The notes beneath the pieces were generated by a model, which saw only the letters and a list, made by a program, of their open reading frames with translations, made no database searches and was not told the DNA's origin. The position numbers and the translations under genes were made by a program. 64,000 nucleotides of DNA from an uncultured Lachnospiraceae bacterium (GTDB taxonomy: Bacteria > Bacillota > Clostridia > Lachnospirales > Lachnospiraceae): positions 124,001-188,000 of the forward strand of contig CAJTRL010000001.1 of NCBI GenBank assembly GCA_910578715.1, given 5' to 3'. Each line of letters opens with the position of its first letter. Positions within the stretch are counted from its first letter, which is position 1. Positions 18,362-26,340 of the stretch are shown here, one piece after another.

Positions 18362-18561
18362 GGCGGAAAAATAAACAGCTCTTCAATCGGTGCTTCCACC
18401 GCCCGCGAGATATCGACAGCCAGCTTCAGGGAAGGGTTATACTGCGCTTTTTCAAGGCGCATGATGGTTTCACGCCGCACCCCGACCTGGAGCGCAAGCT
18501 GTTCCTGGGTCATATCTTTTAACTGTCGGTATTTTTTTAACTGACATTCAAAATCAGGCAT
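18358..18561 (-). CDS. Small XRE-family transcriptional regulator
   Basis: 67 residues, nearly all one helix-turn-helix: LKKYRQLKDMTQEQLALQVGVRRETIMRLEKAQYNPSLKLAVDISRAVEAPIEELF. It is of the short YozG-like type, typically an autoregulator encoded beside a membrane protein. It lies downstream of the DUF3796 gene on the same strand, probably as one operon. It overlaps the permease stop by 4 bases in convergent orientation. Confidence 0.88.
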   Translation of the reverse strand: MPDFECQLKKYRQLKDMTQEQLALQVGVRRETIMRLEKAQYNPSLKLAVDISRAVEAPIEELFIFPP

Positions 18562-18679
18562 CGTGATGTCGTTCCTTTCCGAAGATTTTGGATTTTTCCG
18601 CCGCGTAGTATGGCCTTGCCGGGAATTACGGAGTAATTTCCGAAGCCGGGCCTGTCAGCAGCTTTCGTGACGGCAGATT

Positions 18680-19408
18680 TTACGCTTCGCTCTGCTCGTC
18701 GTGGTCGTAACGGTACAGTAAGTATTCGTTCAGGAAAAGAAAAAGAGCGAGGGAGAAGAAAACAACAATCATGGCGGCAATCAGGTTATATTCCAGACTG
18801 CCCCAAAGCGCTCCCTGACCGAGAAGGACAAAGGCGGCAATGATGACGGCAAAAGAAATCTTTAAGGATTCAAGCTGCGCTTTCATGGCATTTTCCCGGA
18901 AGCGTTCGTCCATAAAAGTATTCGACAGTTTTCCTTCATAAAAGAACCCGAAAAAGCCGAAGAACATAAAAAACATGAACGGCTGGATATCCTTGTTCTG
19001 GCTGTATGTCCAAAATCCCAGAAATCCCATAAAGCCAAGAAAACCGAGGAATCCCAGTTTGGGACTGATTTTCCGGGTGGTCTGTGTCTGTCTGACCTGT
19101 TTCTGATTCCGGAAAGCAGTTCTGACAATCAGGAACAGCAGAAAGAAAATATAAAGGCATGTTAAGGTTATGGAACAAATCATGGGCAGGTCTTTGGCAG
19201 TAAAAGCATATTCCGAGAAGTCCATCGGGGCGACCAGCCTGGAATCGTTATAAGCTACGGCATACCAGGAAGCGGCGAAATCGAGTGCCAGACAGACCAG
19301 GCCGGAAACGATGACTGCAAGGGCCTTCTTTCTGGAAGAAGGATTGTCGGAAGATGGTTTGTTGGAAGGTAGTTTGTCAGAAGATGATGGGGTGAATGAA
19401 TTTTTCAT
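18680..19408 (-). CDS. DUF3796-like membrane protein
   Basis: 242 residues from the ATG after AAAGGAGG. Two N-terminal helices (about 25-45 and 65-90) are followed by the repeated Gly-Phe-Leu signature LGFLGFLGFMGFLGF that marks DUF3796, and two C-terminal helices (about 180-230). The pairing with a small XRE regulator is the usual context. Function unknown. Confidence 0.75.
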   Translation of the reverse strand: MKNSFTPSSSDKLPSNKPSSDNPSSRKKALAVIVSGLVCLALDFAASWYAVAYNDSRLVAPMDFSEYAFTAKDLPMICSITLTCLYIFFLLFLIVRTAFRNQKQVRQTQTTRKISPKLGFLGFLGFMGFLGFWTYSQNKDIQPFMFFMFFGFFGFFYEGKLSNTFMDERFRENAMKAQLESLKISFAVIIAAFVLLGQGALWGSLEYNLIAAMIVVFFSLALFLFLNEYLLYRYDHDEQSEA

Positions 19409-19486
19409 AAAAATAAAACCTCCTTTTTGGCAAAACAATGAAGTTCATGGTAATTTTCGGTTGTTATCTGAATTGCATGCAGTTCA

Positions 19487-19529
19487 AAAGTGATATATTT
19501 ATCTCTCGATGTGATAAATATATCACTTT
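19487..19529. repeat. 17-bp perfect inverted repeat upstream of DUF3796
   Basis: AAAGTGATATATTTATC and its exact complement GATAAATATATCACTTT are separated by 9 bases. It lies 79 bases before the DUF3796 start and could be the operator of the XRE regulator or a factor-independent terminator. Confidence 0.7.
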
Positions 19530-19619
19530 CATTTTTGGTTGTAAAGGGGGAAAATGTAAAAATTTGAAATGAGTAAAAGATTAGATTTTCACATCAATAT
19601 ATGATACTATAACTTATAA

Positions 19620-19657
19620 GAAGTTTGCTTGCTTGCAAGACTGCAAGGGCAAACTTC
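19620..19657 (+). other. Leader hairpin before the AAA-ATPase pseudogene
   Basis: GAAGTTTGC pairs with GCAAACTTC around an inner CTTGCA/TGCAAG stem. It ends 21 bases before the start codon and has no T tract. Confidence 0.6.
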
Positions 19658-19678
19658 ATCGGAAGGGGGAATTGCGAT

Positions 19679-21062
19679 ATGGCGAGAACAGTCGGTATCG
19701 GCCATCAGGATTTTGAAAGAGTCATTCAGCATAATAATTTTTATGTGGATAAAACGCTGTTCCTGAAAGAATGGTGGGAAAACGACGATGCGGTGACGCT
19801 GATTACCCGTCCGAGACGATTTGGGAAAACTCTCAATATGAGTATGGTCGAGCGGTTTTTTTCGGTAAAATACGCCGGACAGGGAGAGCTTTTTGAAGGC
19901 CTGAATATCTGGAAGGAAGAAAAATACAGAAAATTACAGGGAACCTATCCGGTTATCAGTCTTTCTTTTGCACCCGTAAAAGAAATGGAAAACTATCTGG
20001 ATATGCGCCGGCTCATGTGCAGACTGATTTATGAACAGTTTCATCAGTATCGTTTCTTATTACAGGTTGACGGCCTGATGGATGAGAAGGAGAAGGAGCT
20101 TTTTCATGCCATATCAAGGACTATGGAGGAAGACGTTGCGGCAATGTCTCTGAACATGCTTTCCAGACTGCTGATGAGGCATTATGGAAAGAAAGTAATT
20201 ATTCTGCTGGACGAATACGATACGCCGATGCAGGAAGCCTATATGAAGGGGTACTGGGAAGATATTGTGGCATTCATCAGGAATCTGTTCAATGCCACTT
20301 TTAAGACAAACGCCTGTCTGGAACTATTTTACGATGGAAAACCTGCTGAACGGGGAGAGCCTCCGGACCTGGATAGACGAACAGATAGTGTACAACCAGA
20401 TTGATTATAACGAAGATGCGATATGGAGTCTGCTGCTGGCAAGCGGTTATTTAAAGGTGGAGCAGCATACATTTGACGAGGAAGCCGGAAAAGAAGAATA
20501 TGTCCTGAAGCTGACCAATAAAGAAGTAAGGCTGATGTTCCGGCGTATGATTGAAGGATGGTTCCGAAATTACTCTTCGGCCTATAATGATTTTATCAAA
20601 GCATTGCTTCTGGACGACAAAAAAGCGATGAACCATTATATGAACAGAGTGGCGCTCGCCACATTCAGTTATTTTGATGTTGGGAATAAACCTTCCGAGT
20701 ATGCGGAGCCGGAACGTTTTTACCACGGATTTGTGCTTGGCCTGATGGTGGAGCTTTCGGACCGTTATGTCATGACTTCAAACAGGGAAAGCGGATTCGG
20801 GCGTTATGATATTATACTGAAACCGAAATCTGCCGCGAAAAATGGCAGTCGGAAAGACGGCGCCGCGCCGGACGCAATTATCATAGAATTTAAGGTGCAT
20901 GACCCGGAGGATGGGAAAACCTTAAAAGATACGGTCGATGCGGCTCTTTTACAGATAGAGGAAAAACAGTATGCGGCAATGCTGGAAGCGGAAGGGATTC
21001 CGGCGGAGCGTATTCGGAAGTATGGATTTGCGTTTGAAGGGAAGAACGTGCTGATAGGGTGA
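19679..21062 (+). pseudogene. Broken AAA-ATPase / PD-(D/E)XK family gene with internal deletion
   Basis: The first frame (from ATG 19679) reads MARTVGIGHQDFERV...FYVDKT, then RPRRFGKTLNMSM (Walker A region) and IILLDEYDTPM (Walker B), the start of the AAA-ATPase_like family (PF09820). It loses homology after LFNATFKTNACLE near 20324. The second frame picks up from about 20336 with MENLLNGESLRTWIDEQIVYNQ and DAIWSLLLASGYLKV, and ends with the nuclease-like half (DAIIIEFKVHDPEDGKTLKDTVDAALLQIEEKQY, PF08011-like). From memory of intact relatives, roughly 100 residues are missing at the junction and the frame is shifted, so the protein cannot be made whole. A shorter remnant of the same family lies at 51697. 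Confidence 0.8.
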
Positions 21063-21127
21063 GTTTCCATGTCAGCACGTTCTTTTTCATTTTATAGGGA
21101 ATTGCTGTAATCGTAGCGGGGTTCAGG

Positions 21128-21176
21128 CAAGAATTTACGCAGTAAATTCTTGGAGCGCAGGCTGCGGAGCCTGCGC
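21128..21176. repeat. Two back-to-back perfect hairpins
   Basis: CAAGAATTTAC/GTAAATTCTTG (loop GCA) at 21128-21152 and GCGCAGGCT/AGCCTGCGC (loop GCGG) at 21155-21176. They lie in the convergent gap between the AAA-ATPase pseudogene and the HAAS gene and may end transcripts from both sides, although T tracts are weak. Confidence 0.7.
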
Positions 21177-21180
21177 CTCT

Positions 21181-21753
21181 TTATACCGCCCAGTCCCGTT
21201 TCGCTTTGCTGATTGCTTTGAGATAGCGTAACAGCAGTTTCCAGGCGCCTCTGCCAATAAGAATCAGAATGGCCCCCATCACCACCGAGTAGAGAAAGGC
21301 GGGAGCGGGAGAAAGCGTCGTCTCGCCGAATTGTACGACCACATAAGGCATATCGTAACCGAACAGGGAAAAGATAAATTTCAGAAACCCGGCGACGGGC
21401 GCGACGGCGCCGCAGAATATCAGCGCCGGGGCCATGATGCCAAGGGTTGGGATGATAAACATGCCGGAGACACCTGTCAGGCTGTAAAAGGCGAGAACCG
21501 TCAGGAGCCTGACCGGATGAAAACCGCTTTCTTTTTCCTGGGAAGATTTTTCAAGAAAATCTCCGAGATAGGCTTTTGCAAGTTCTCTGGAATCGCCGAG
21601 CCTTTTTAAAATCTGTTCTTCGGGAAGCTGCTCGTTTTCCATTTCCAGAATAGAGCCTTTAATTTCTTTGATGATATCGGCCCGTTCCGATGCCGGAAGC
21701 GGCCGCAAATGTCTGTCAACTGTGTTTAAATATTTTTCATAGACTGCGTTCAT
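21181..21753 (-). CDS. HAAS-domain membrane protein (DUF1700-like)
   Basis: 190 residues. The N-terminal ~60 residues match the HAAS signalling domain: EKYLNTVDRHLRPLPASERADIIKEIKGSILEM followed by EEQILKRLGDSRELAKAYL. Three to four transmembrane helices follow. HAAS proteins are typically encoded next to PadR regulators, as here (66 bases after the PadR gene, same strand). They are thought to be regulatory membrane partners. The effector is unknown. Confidence 0.85.
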   Translation of the reverse strand: MNAVYEKYLNTVDRHLRPLPASERADIIKEIKGSILEMENEQLPEEQILKRLGDSRELAKAYLGDFLEKSSQEKESGFHPVRLLTVLAFYSLTGVSGMFIIPTLGIMAPALIFCGAVAPVAGFLKFIFSLFGYDMPYVVVQFGETTLSPAPAFLYSVVMGAILILIGRGAWKLLLRYLKAISKAKRDWAV

Positions 21754-21819
21754 TCTTTATCAATTCCTTTCCTGTGATATCATTTTTGTGATTCTGTCAC
21801 GATGCTTTTGTGCTCATGA

Positions 21820-22188
21820 TTACATTTCTGTGTTTTCTGTACTGGCGGCTATGGAGCCGGAGTCCCTCAGACCGGAGACGGCGGCCAGAAGATTCTGCCA
21901 TTCGCCGTTTAATGCCTGTAAATAGGCGGTGCCTTCCGGGGTAAGGGAATAATATTTGCGCGGCGGCAGACCTTCCGCGGAGTCGCGCCAGAAAGACTGC
22001 AGATATCCTTCTTTCTGTAGTCTGCGTAGCAGCGGATATACGGTACTTTCTGTGGAAGCGATGACCGGATAGCCGCTTAACGTCTGCAGAATTTCGTAGC
22101 CGTAACAGGTCTTGGCCTGTAACATAAGCAGAATACAATATTCCAGCGTGCCTCTCGCAAGCTGTGATTTCCATTTGTCCAGATTCAT
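21820..22188 (-). CDS. PadR-family transcriptional regulator
   Basis: 122 residues with the PadR winged helix: ARGTLEYCILLMLQAKTCYGYEILQTL, then STVYPLLRRLQKEGYLQSFWRD and PPRKYYSLTPEG. It probably represses its own operon with the downstream HAAS gene. GAGGTATCGGA precedes the ATG. The upstream stretch 22200-22350 is rich in TAGTATAT/GTACTAGTGT-like dyads that may be its operator. Confidence 0.92.
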   Translation of the reverse strand: MNLDKWKSQLARGTLEYCILLMLQAKTCYGYEILQTLSGYPVIASTESTVYPLLRRLQKEGYLQSFWRDSAEGLPPRKYYSLTPEGTAYLQALNGEWQNLLAAVSGLRDSGSIAASTENTEM

Positions 22189-22451
22189 TCCGATACCTCG
22201 CTGTCAGTACACTAGTGTGCCATTTACCAGTTAGCGATACTTTTTTGCCTGTCAGGATTTCTTCTGTGCCGTATTCTATGCGGTATGGCAAAATTTGTAT
22301 TTGCGCTTAACATAGTACATCGTACTGCATAGTATATAGATTGTCAATAGTATATCAAATAAGAATTTAAAAAAGTTTGAAAAAATTTTCCGAAAAACCC
22401 ATAAATTTCCCGGCGTCCGTCCGTATGTATGATATCAGGCAAAAGTAACGG

Positions 22452-22621
22452 TTCAGCCTCCGCCCGGACAGAGCATCGTTCTCTTTGGAGGCACGCTTTC
22501 GCTCCACTAAAGGAAGCAACGGTACTAAGCTCAAATGCAGCAAGCTGCCTTTTCGCTAAGGACCGGCTTCCTTTACAGGGCCTCCGCCAGAGAACGATGC
22601 TCTGTCCGGGCGGAGGCTGAA
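22452..22621. repeat. Palindrome-armed structured element, copy 2
   Basis: The arms are 33-bp perfect inverted repeats beginning TTCAGCCTCCGCCCGGACAG and ending with the complement. Read on the minus strand the core carries the same blocks as the element at 8430: GGAGGCCCTGTAAA, GCCGG, CTTAGTACCG and GGAGCGAAAGCG. The stem CCGCT/AGCGG of copy 1 is replaced by CCGTT/AGTGG, which still pairs through G-T. It occupies the gap before the VWA lipoprotein gene. No coding frame. Confidence 0.85.
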
Positions 22622-22703
22622 ACATTACGATAAAAACAGACAGAAAAAAGGGAGCGGAACAAAAGAATTAAAATGCTGCTTATGCGGCGGAAAGGGAGGA
22701 ATT

Positions 22704-24470
22704 ATGAAGAAGAGTATGTTATTTTTGGGGAAAAGAAGTCTGGCTTTCATGCTCGCGCTGACGCTGGCGGCGGGAACGATGACGGGGTGCGGTGCGTCTA
22801 AAACGGACAGGAGTGGGACACAGGCCGATACCGGCACGGCGGACGGCGCAGAATATGGGAAGAACGCGGTTGTTTCAGAGGACGCATGTGCGGCGGAAGC
22901 CCCGGCGGAAAGCGGCGCTACGGCCGCGGAGAACTATGATGGGGCTGTTGCGGATTCCGGTGAAAGAAACGCGTATTCGTCCGGCATTTATGACGGGACG
23001 AAGGCTGAAGCAGAAGCGGCCGCGGACTGCTACGATTATTATGATTTTGATGACTATGAATTGCCCAATACGGAAGAGTACAACGCGGTGGATGAGTCGG
23101 GATTTACGGCTGCGGCTGTTTCGCCGCTTTCCACGTTTTCTGCGGATGTCGATACGGCGTCTTACAGCAATCTGCGCAGAATGATTGAGGACGGTTATTG
23201 TCTGGAAGATATTCCGGAAGGTTCCGTCAGAATCGAAGAACTGCTCAATTATTTCCAGTATGATTATGCGGGGCCGAAAAAAGGGGAACCCTTTGGCATC
23301 ACGACGCAGATTGCGGACTGTCCCTGGAATCCGAACAGCAAGATTGCGATGATTGGGTTGAAAACGATGGAGATTGATTTTTCGGAAGCCCCGGCTTCCA
23401 ACCTCGTATTTTTGCTGGACGTTTCAGGTTCCATGTACAGCGATGACAAACTGCCTCTGCTTCAGAAATCTTTTTCCATGCTGACGGAAAACCTGACGAA
23501 AAAAGATACGGTCTCGATTGTTGTCTATGCCGGAGAAGACAGGGTAATTCTGGAAGGCGCAAGCGGAGCGGAGCAGGAAGAAATTCTGGAGGCAATCGAC
23601 AGTCTGGAAGCGGGCGGTTCCACGGCGGGGAGCGACGGCATCATAACGGCTTACCGGATTGCGGAGGAATATTTTATCAAAGGCGGCAATAACCGGGTAA
23701 TTCTGGCGACAGACGGCGATTTGAATGTGGGACTGACGACGGAAGAAGAACTGGAAAAACTGATTACAAAAGAAAAGGAATCCGGCGTGTATTTGTCCGT
23801 GCTCGGTTTCGGAACCGGAAATATCAAAGATAACAAAATGGAAACGCTGGCGGATAAGGGAAACGGAAATTATGCATATATCGATTCTCTGGCGGAAGCG
23901 AAAAAAGTACTGGTGGAGGAGATGGGCGCCACGCTTGTAACGGTTGCGGAAGACGTAAAATTCCAGGTGGAATTTAATCCGGCCGTCGTGGCGGGCTACC
24001 GGCTGATAGGATATGATAACAGACAGCTTGCGGAACAGGATTTTGCAGACGATACGAAAGATGCGGGAGAAGTGGGCGCAGGCCATACGGTAACGGTTCT
24101 GTATGAAATCGTGACAACGGATTCGGCCACAACTTATGCGGGAACTTCTCTGAAATATGCGGAAAAGAAAGAATTGCCGGACGAAGAGTGGTTTACGGTG
24201 AATATTCGTTATAAAAATCCGGGAACGGCGAAAAGCCTGCTGCAGTCCTATCCGGTCGATAAGACGGATTACGACGAAAAACCGGGAAACGATATGCAGT
24301 TTGCAATGGCGGTTGCTGAATTTGGCCTGGTTGTGACGAACAGCAGTTATAAAGGGGATGCGGATATGCGCTCCGTCATCGACAGACTGAAAAACGTTGA
24401 TACGAAGTCGGATGAGTATAAGGACGAATTTTGCTATCTTGTCAGAAGACTGTATAAGAATGGAGAATAG
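22704..24470 (+). CDS. VWA-domain lipoprotein (YfbK-like)
   Basis: 588 residues. The lipoprotein signal ends in MTGCG (Cys about 33). An acidic Tyr/Asp-rich spacer (about 40-130) precedes the von_Willebrand N-terminal domain (FSADVDTASYSNLRRMIEDG, SVRIEELLNYFQYDY). The VWA domain has a metal site DVSGSM (DxSxS) and T/D positions in GGSTAGSDGI and LATDGDLNVGL. The C-terminus matches DUF3520. Family members are surface lipoproteins of unknown function. Confidence 0.9.
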   Translation: MKKSMLFLGKRSLAFMLALTLAAGTMTGCGASKTDRSGTQADTGTADGAEYGKNAVVSEDACAAEAPAESGATAAENYDGAVADSGERNAYSSGIYDGTKAEAEAAADCYDYYDFDDYELPNTEEYNAVDESGFTAAAVSPLSTFSADVDTASYSNLRRMIEDGYCLEDIPEGSVRIEELLNYFQYDYAGPKKGEPFGITTQIADCPWNPNSKIAMIGLKTMEIDFSEAPASNLVFLLDVSGSMYSDDKLPLLQKSFSMLTENLTKKDTVSIVVYAGEDRVILEGASGAEQEEILEAIDSLEAGGSTAGSDGIITAYRIAEEYFIKGGNNRVILATDGDLNVGLTTEEELEKLITKEKESGVYLSVLGFGTGNIKDNKMETLADKGNGNYAYIDSLAEAKKVLVEEMGATLVTVAEDVKFQVEFNPAVVAGYRLIGYDNRQLAEQDFADDTKDAGEVGAGHTVTVLYEIVTTDSATTYAGTSLKYAEKKELPDEEWFTVNIRYKNPGTAKSLLQSYPVDKTDYDEKPGNDMQFAMAVAEFGLVVTNSSYKGDADMRSVIDRLKNVDTKSDEYKDEFCYLVRRLYKNGE

Positions 24471-24560
24471 AGGTTTATGAATCTGTGTGTCTGTTGAAGC
24501 GGACGGACAGGAGCAGAAAGGCAAAAACAGAAGGACAGAAACAAAAAGATAGGAGCAGCC

Positions 24561-25235
24561 ATGAAAAAAATAACTGCATTTTGGGTTGTAACAGGATGTC
24601 TTCTCTCCCTGACCGCCTGTGCGGACAGGGAAGCAGGAATGGCGGCGGAACTGGCGCCGCCGGAAAACAGAACGGAAGAGGCGTATCTTCGGATAATAGG
24701 AACGGAAAGCGGCATATGGGACGGCAGCCCGGCAGAATCCGGGGAAACGCCGGGCAGTAATGGGGAACAGGCGCATAACGGCGGCGGGGCGGAAGAGAGG
24801 CTCGTGGCATATGAAGCCGAAGACATCTATATGTCGGTCAGTCTGCCCGATACATGGGCCTGTCGGATTAAAACCGTCGAAGACATGGAAAAAGAAGGCG
24901 GGGATGAAGTCTGCGCTATCGAATTCTGGCCGGAAGCATTTCCGGAAGCGGTCTTCGAATTCGGATACCATCAGTGGTTCGGCATATGCGGCACAGGAGT
25001 GACGTCGGAAAGAATGGAACTGACAAGCGGCCTTACCGGGTACCGGCATTATGAAGCATATGAGAAGGACGATTCATTCTGGACAGCGATTGTTTTTGAC
25101 CGGGTGGAAGATAAAGATTCGGAAGGCACATACGTCATTAGGGCTTCGCCGGGACTGTCCGTATGGGAGCAGATAAGACCGGAATTTGAAAAAATACTGG
25201 ATTCGGTCCGTGTGGGAAAAACGGTGCAAAGCTAA
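24561..25235 (+). CDS. Small lipoprotein, unknown function
   Basis: 224 residues. The signal peptide TAFWVVTGCLLSLTAC has its lipobox Cys at about residue 20. A spacer of ~70 residues is followed by a mixed alpha/beta domain (from VAYEAEDIYMSVSLPDTW to the end) that I do not recognise. It lies 90 bases after the VWA gene and may be co-transcribed with it. Confidence 0.75.
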   Translation: MKKITAFWVVTGCLLSLTACADREAGMAAELAPPENRTEEAYLRIIGTESGIWDGSPAESGETPGSNGEQAHNGGGAEERLVAYEAEDIYMSVSLPDTWACRIKTVEDMEKEGGDEVCAIEFWPEAFPEAVFEFGYHQWFGICGTGVTSERMELTSGLTGYRHYEAYEKDDSFWTAIVFDRVEDKDSEGTYVIRASPGLSVWEQIRPEFEKILDSVRVGKTVQS

Positions 25236-25341
25236 ATCGTTAAACCTGTTTTTGGAAAATGATAAATAAATGTTGATATTTGTTATCATATCAAATAAAA
25301 TATAGATGGTAATAAAAATTTTTTCTTGAGGAGGAAGAGAA

Positions 25342-25722
25342 ATGAGTTCAGGAGATTTAGCGTACAGTGCAGCAGCGGCGGGAATTAGTGCGGTATATAT
25401 CATTATATATCTGGCACTTATCGTTGTTTCGCTGGTAGGCATGTGGAAGGTCTTTGTAAAGGCCGGCAAACCGGGATGGGCGGCGATTGTTCCGTTTTAC
25501 AACGCATACTGCCTGTTTGAAATGTCATTTGGCAACGGCTGGCTGTTCCTTTTGTGCTTCGTGCCCTGTGTGAACTTTGTTGTGCTGATTATGTGCTGTT
25601 TCAAACTCGCAAAGGCATTTGGCAAAGGCACCGGATTCGCGCTCGGTCTGCTGTTTTTCAATTTCATCTTTATGATGATGTTGGGATTCGGCGATGCGGA
25701 ATACATCGGACCACAGCAGTAA
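25342..25722 (+). CDS. DUF5684-like small membrane protein
   Basis: 126 residues with three transmembrane helices. The stretch KVFVKAGKPGWAAIVPFYNAYCLFEMSFG between helices one and two is the family signature. AGGAGG precedes the ATG. Function unknown. Confidence 0.75.
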   Translation: MSSGDLAYSAAAAGISAVYIIIYLALIVVSLVGMWKVFVKAGKPGWAAIVPFYNAYCLFEMSFGNGWLFLLCFVPCVNFVVLIMCCFKLAKAFGKGTGFALGLLFFNFIFMMMLGFGDAEYIGPQQ

Positions 25723-25781
25723 GGGAATGAACATAAGGAAGTGAGAGAAATGCGGCCATTGTATTTTTTTTCAAACAATGG

Positions 25782-25812
25782 TTGCATTTTTTTGCGCGCT
25801 GTGCTATATAAT
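25782..25812 (+). promoter_or_regulatory. Promoter of the T-box/aspS-gat operon
   Basis: TTGCAT at 25782-25787 with TATAAT at 25807-25812 (19-base spacer), or TATATA at 25805 (17-base spacer), directly before the T-box stem I. Confidence 0.6.
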
Positions 25813-25833
25813 AACTATGAAAAATGCGTTGAA

Positions 25834-26184
25834 GGAGACTCACTTTACCGGAAACGACAGGAATACGGCGTCACCGACTGAGAGCGCCGTTGGCGGAAAG
25901 TAAGGAACGGGAACACTCCGGAGCAGATTATCTGAACGTTGGAGAACGGAGCATAGAGGAAAACAGGCTGCCGTAGGATAATGCTAGGATAATACGTCGC
26001 ACGCGTTAAGTGTAAGAGTGGGCAGGGCGGTAAAACATCTTGTTGGAGATGGCGGCCTGTCAATGCGGGTGGTACCGCGGATATGAGCAGAAATGCCTGA
26101 AGGAAATTTCCGGCAGAGCAATTCTGTGAAAGAGTTTAAAAATATCCGTCCCGGAATACAGAAAATGTATTCCGGGATTTTTTT
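25834..26184 (+). promoter_or_regulatory. T-box riboswitch, probable Asn (AAC) specifier
   Basis: Stem I closes with GGAG (25834-25837) and CTCC (25916-25919), with inner pairs ACTTT/AAAGT and ACGGCG/CGCCGT. The bases before CTCC read GGGAACA, so the likely specifier is AAC at 25912-25914, an asparagine codon. The T-box core GGGTGGTACCGCGG is at 26067-26080. The terminator is a 12-bp stem, TCCCGGAATACA/TGTATTCCGGGA, at 26149-26177 followed by seven T. Uncharged tRNA should favour the antiterminator and turn on aspS and probably gatCAB. Confidence 0.92.
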
Positions 26185-26191
26185 ATGCACA

Positions 26192-26269
26192 GGCCCGCAC
26201 AGAGGAATATGCCGCTAAAGCGGCGTGCGGGCCGCGCGGCGAGTAGGGGAAGAAGGCTCTTCCCTACTC
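26192..26269. repeat. Two strong hairpins between T-box and aspS
   Basis: GGCCCGCAC/GTGCGGGCC encloses a second stem GCCGC/GCGGC at 26192-26233. A second hairpin, GAGTAGGG...CCCTACTC, is at 26241-26269. They lie in the transcribed leader after the T-box terminator. Neither has a T tract. Confidence 0.7.
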
Positions 26270-26340
26270 GATTGCACACAGGCTTGCACGGAGGCGCATA
26301 AAAGAATCCCGGAAGCCAGAAAGAAAGGGGTACAAACAGT

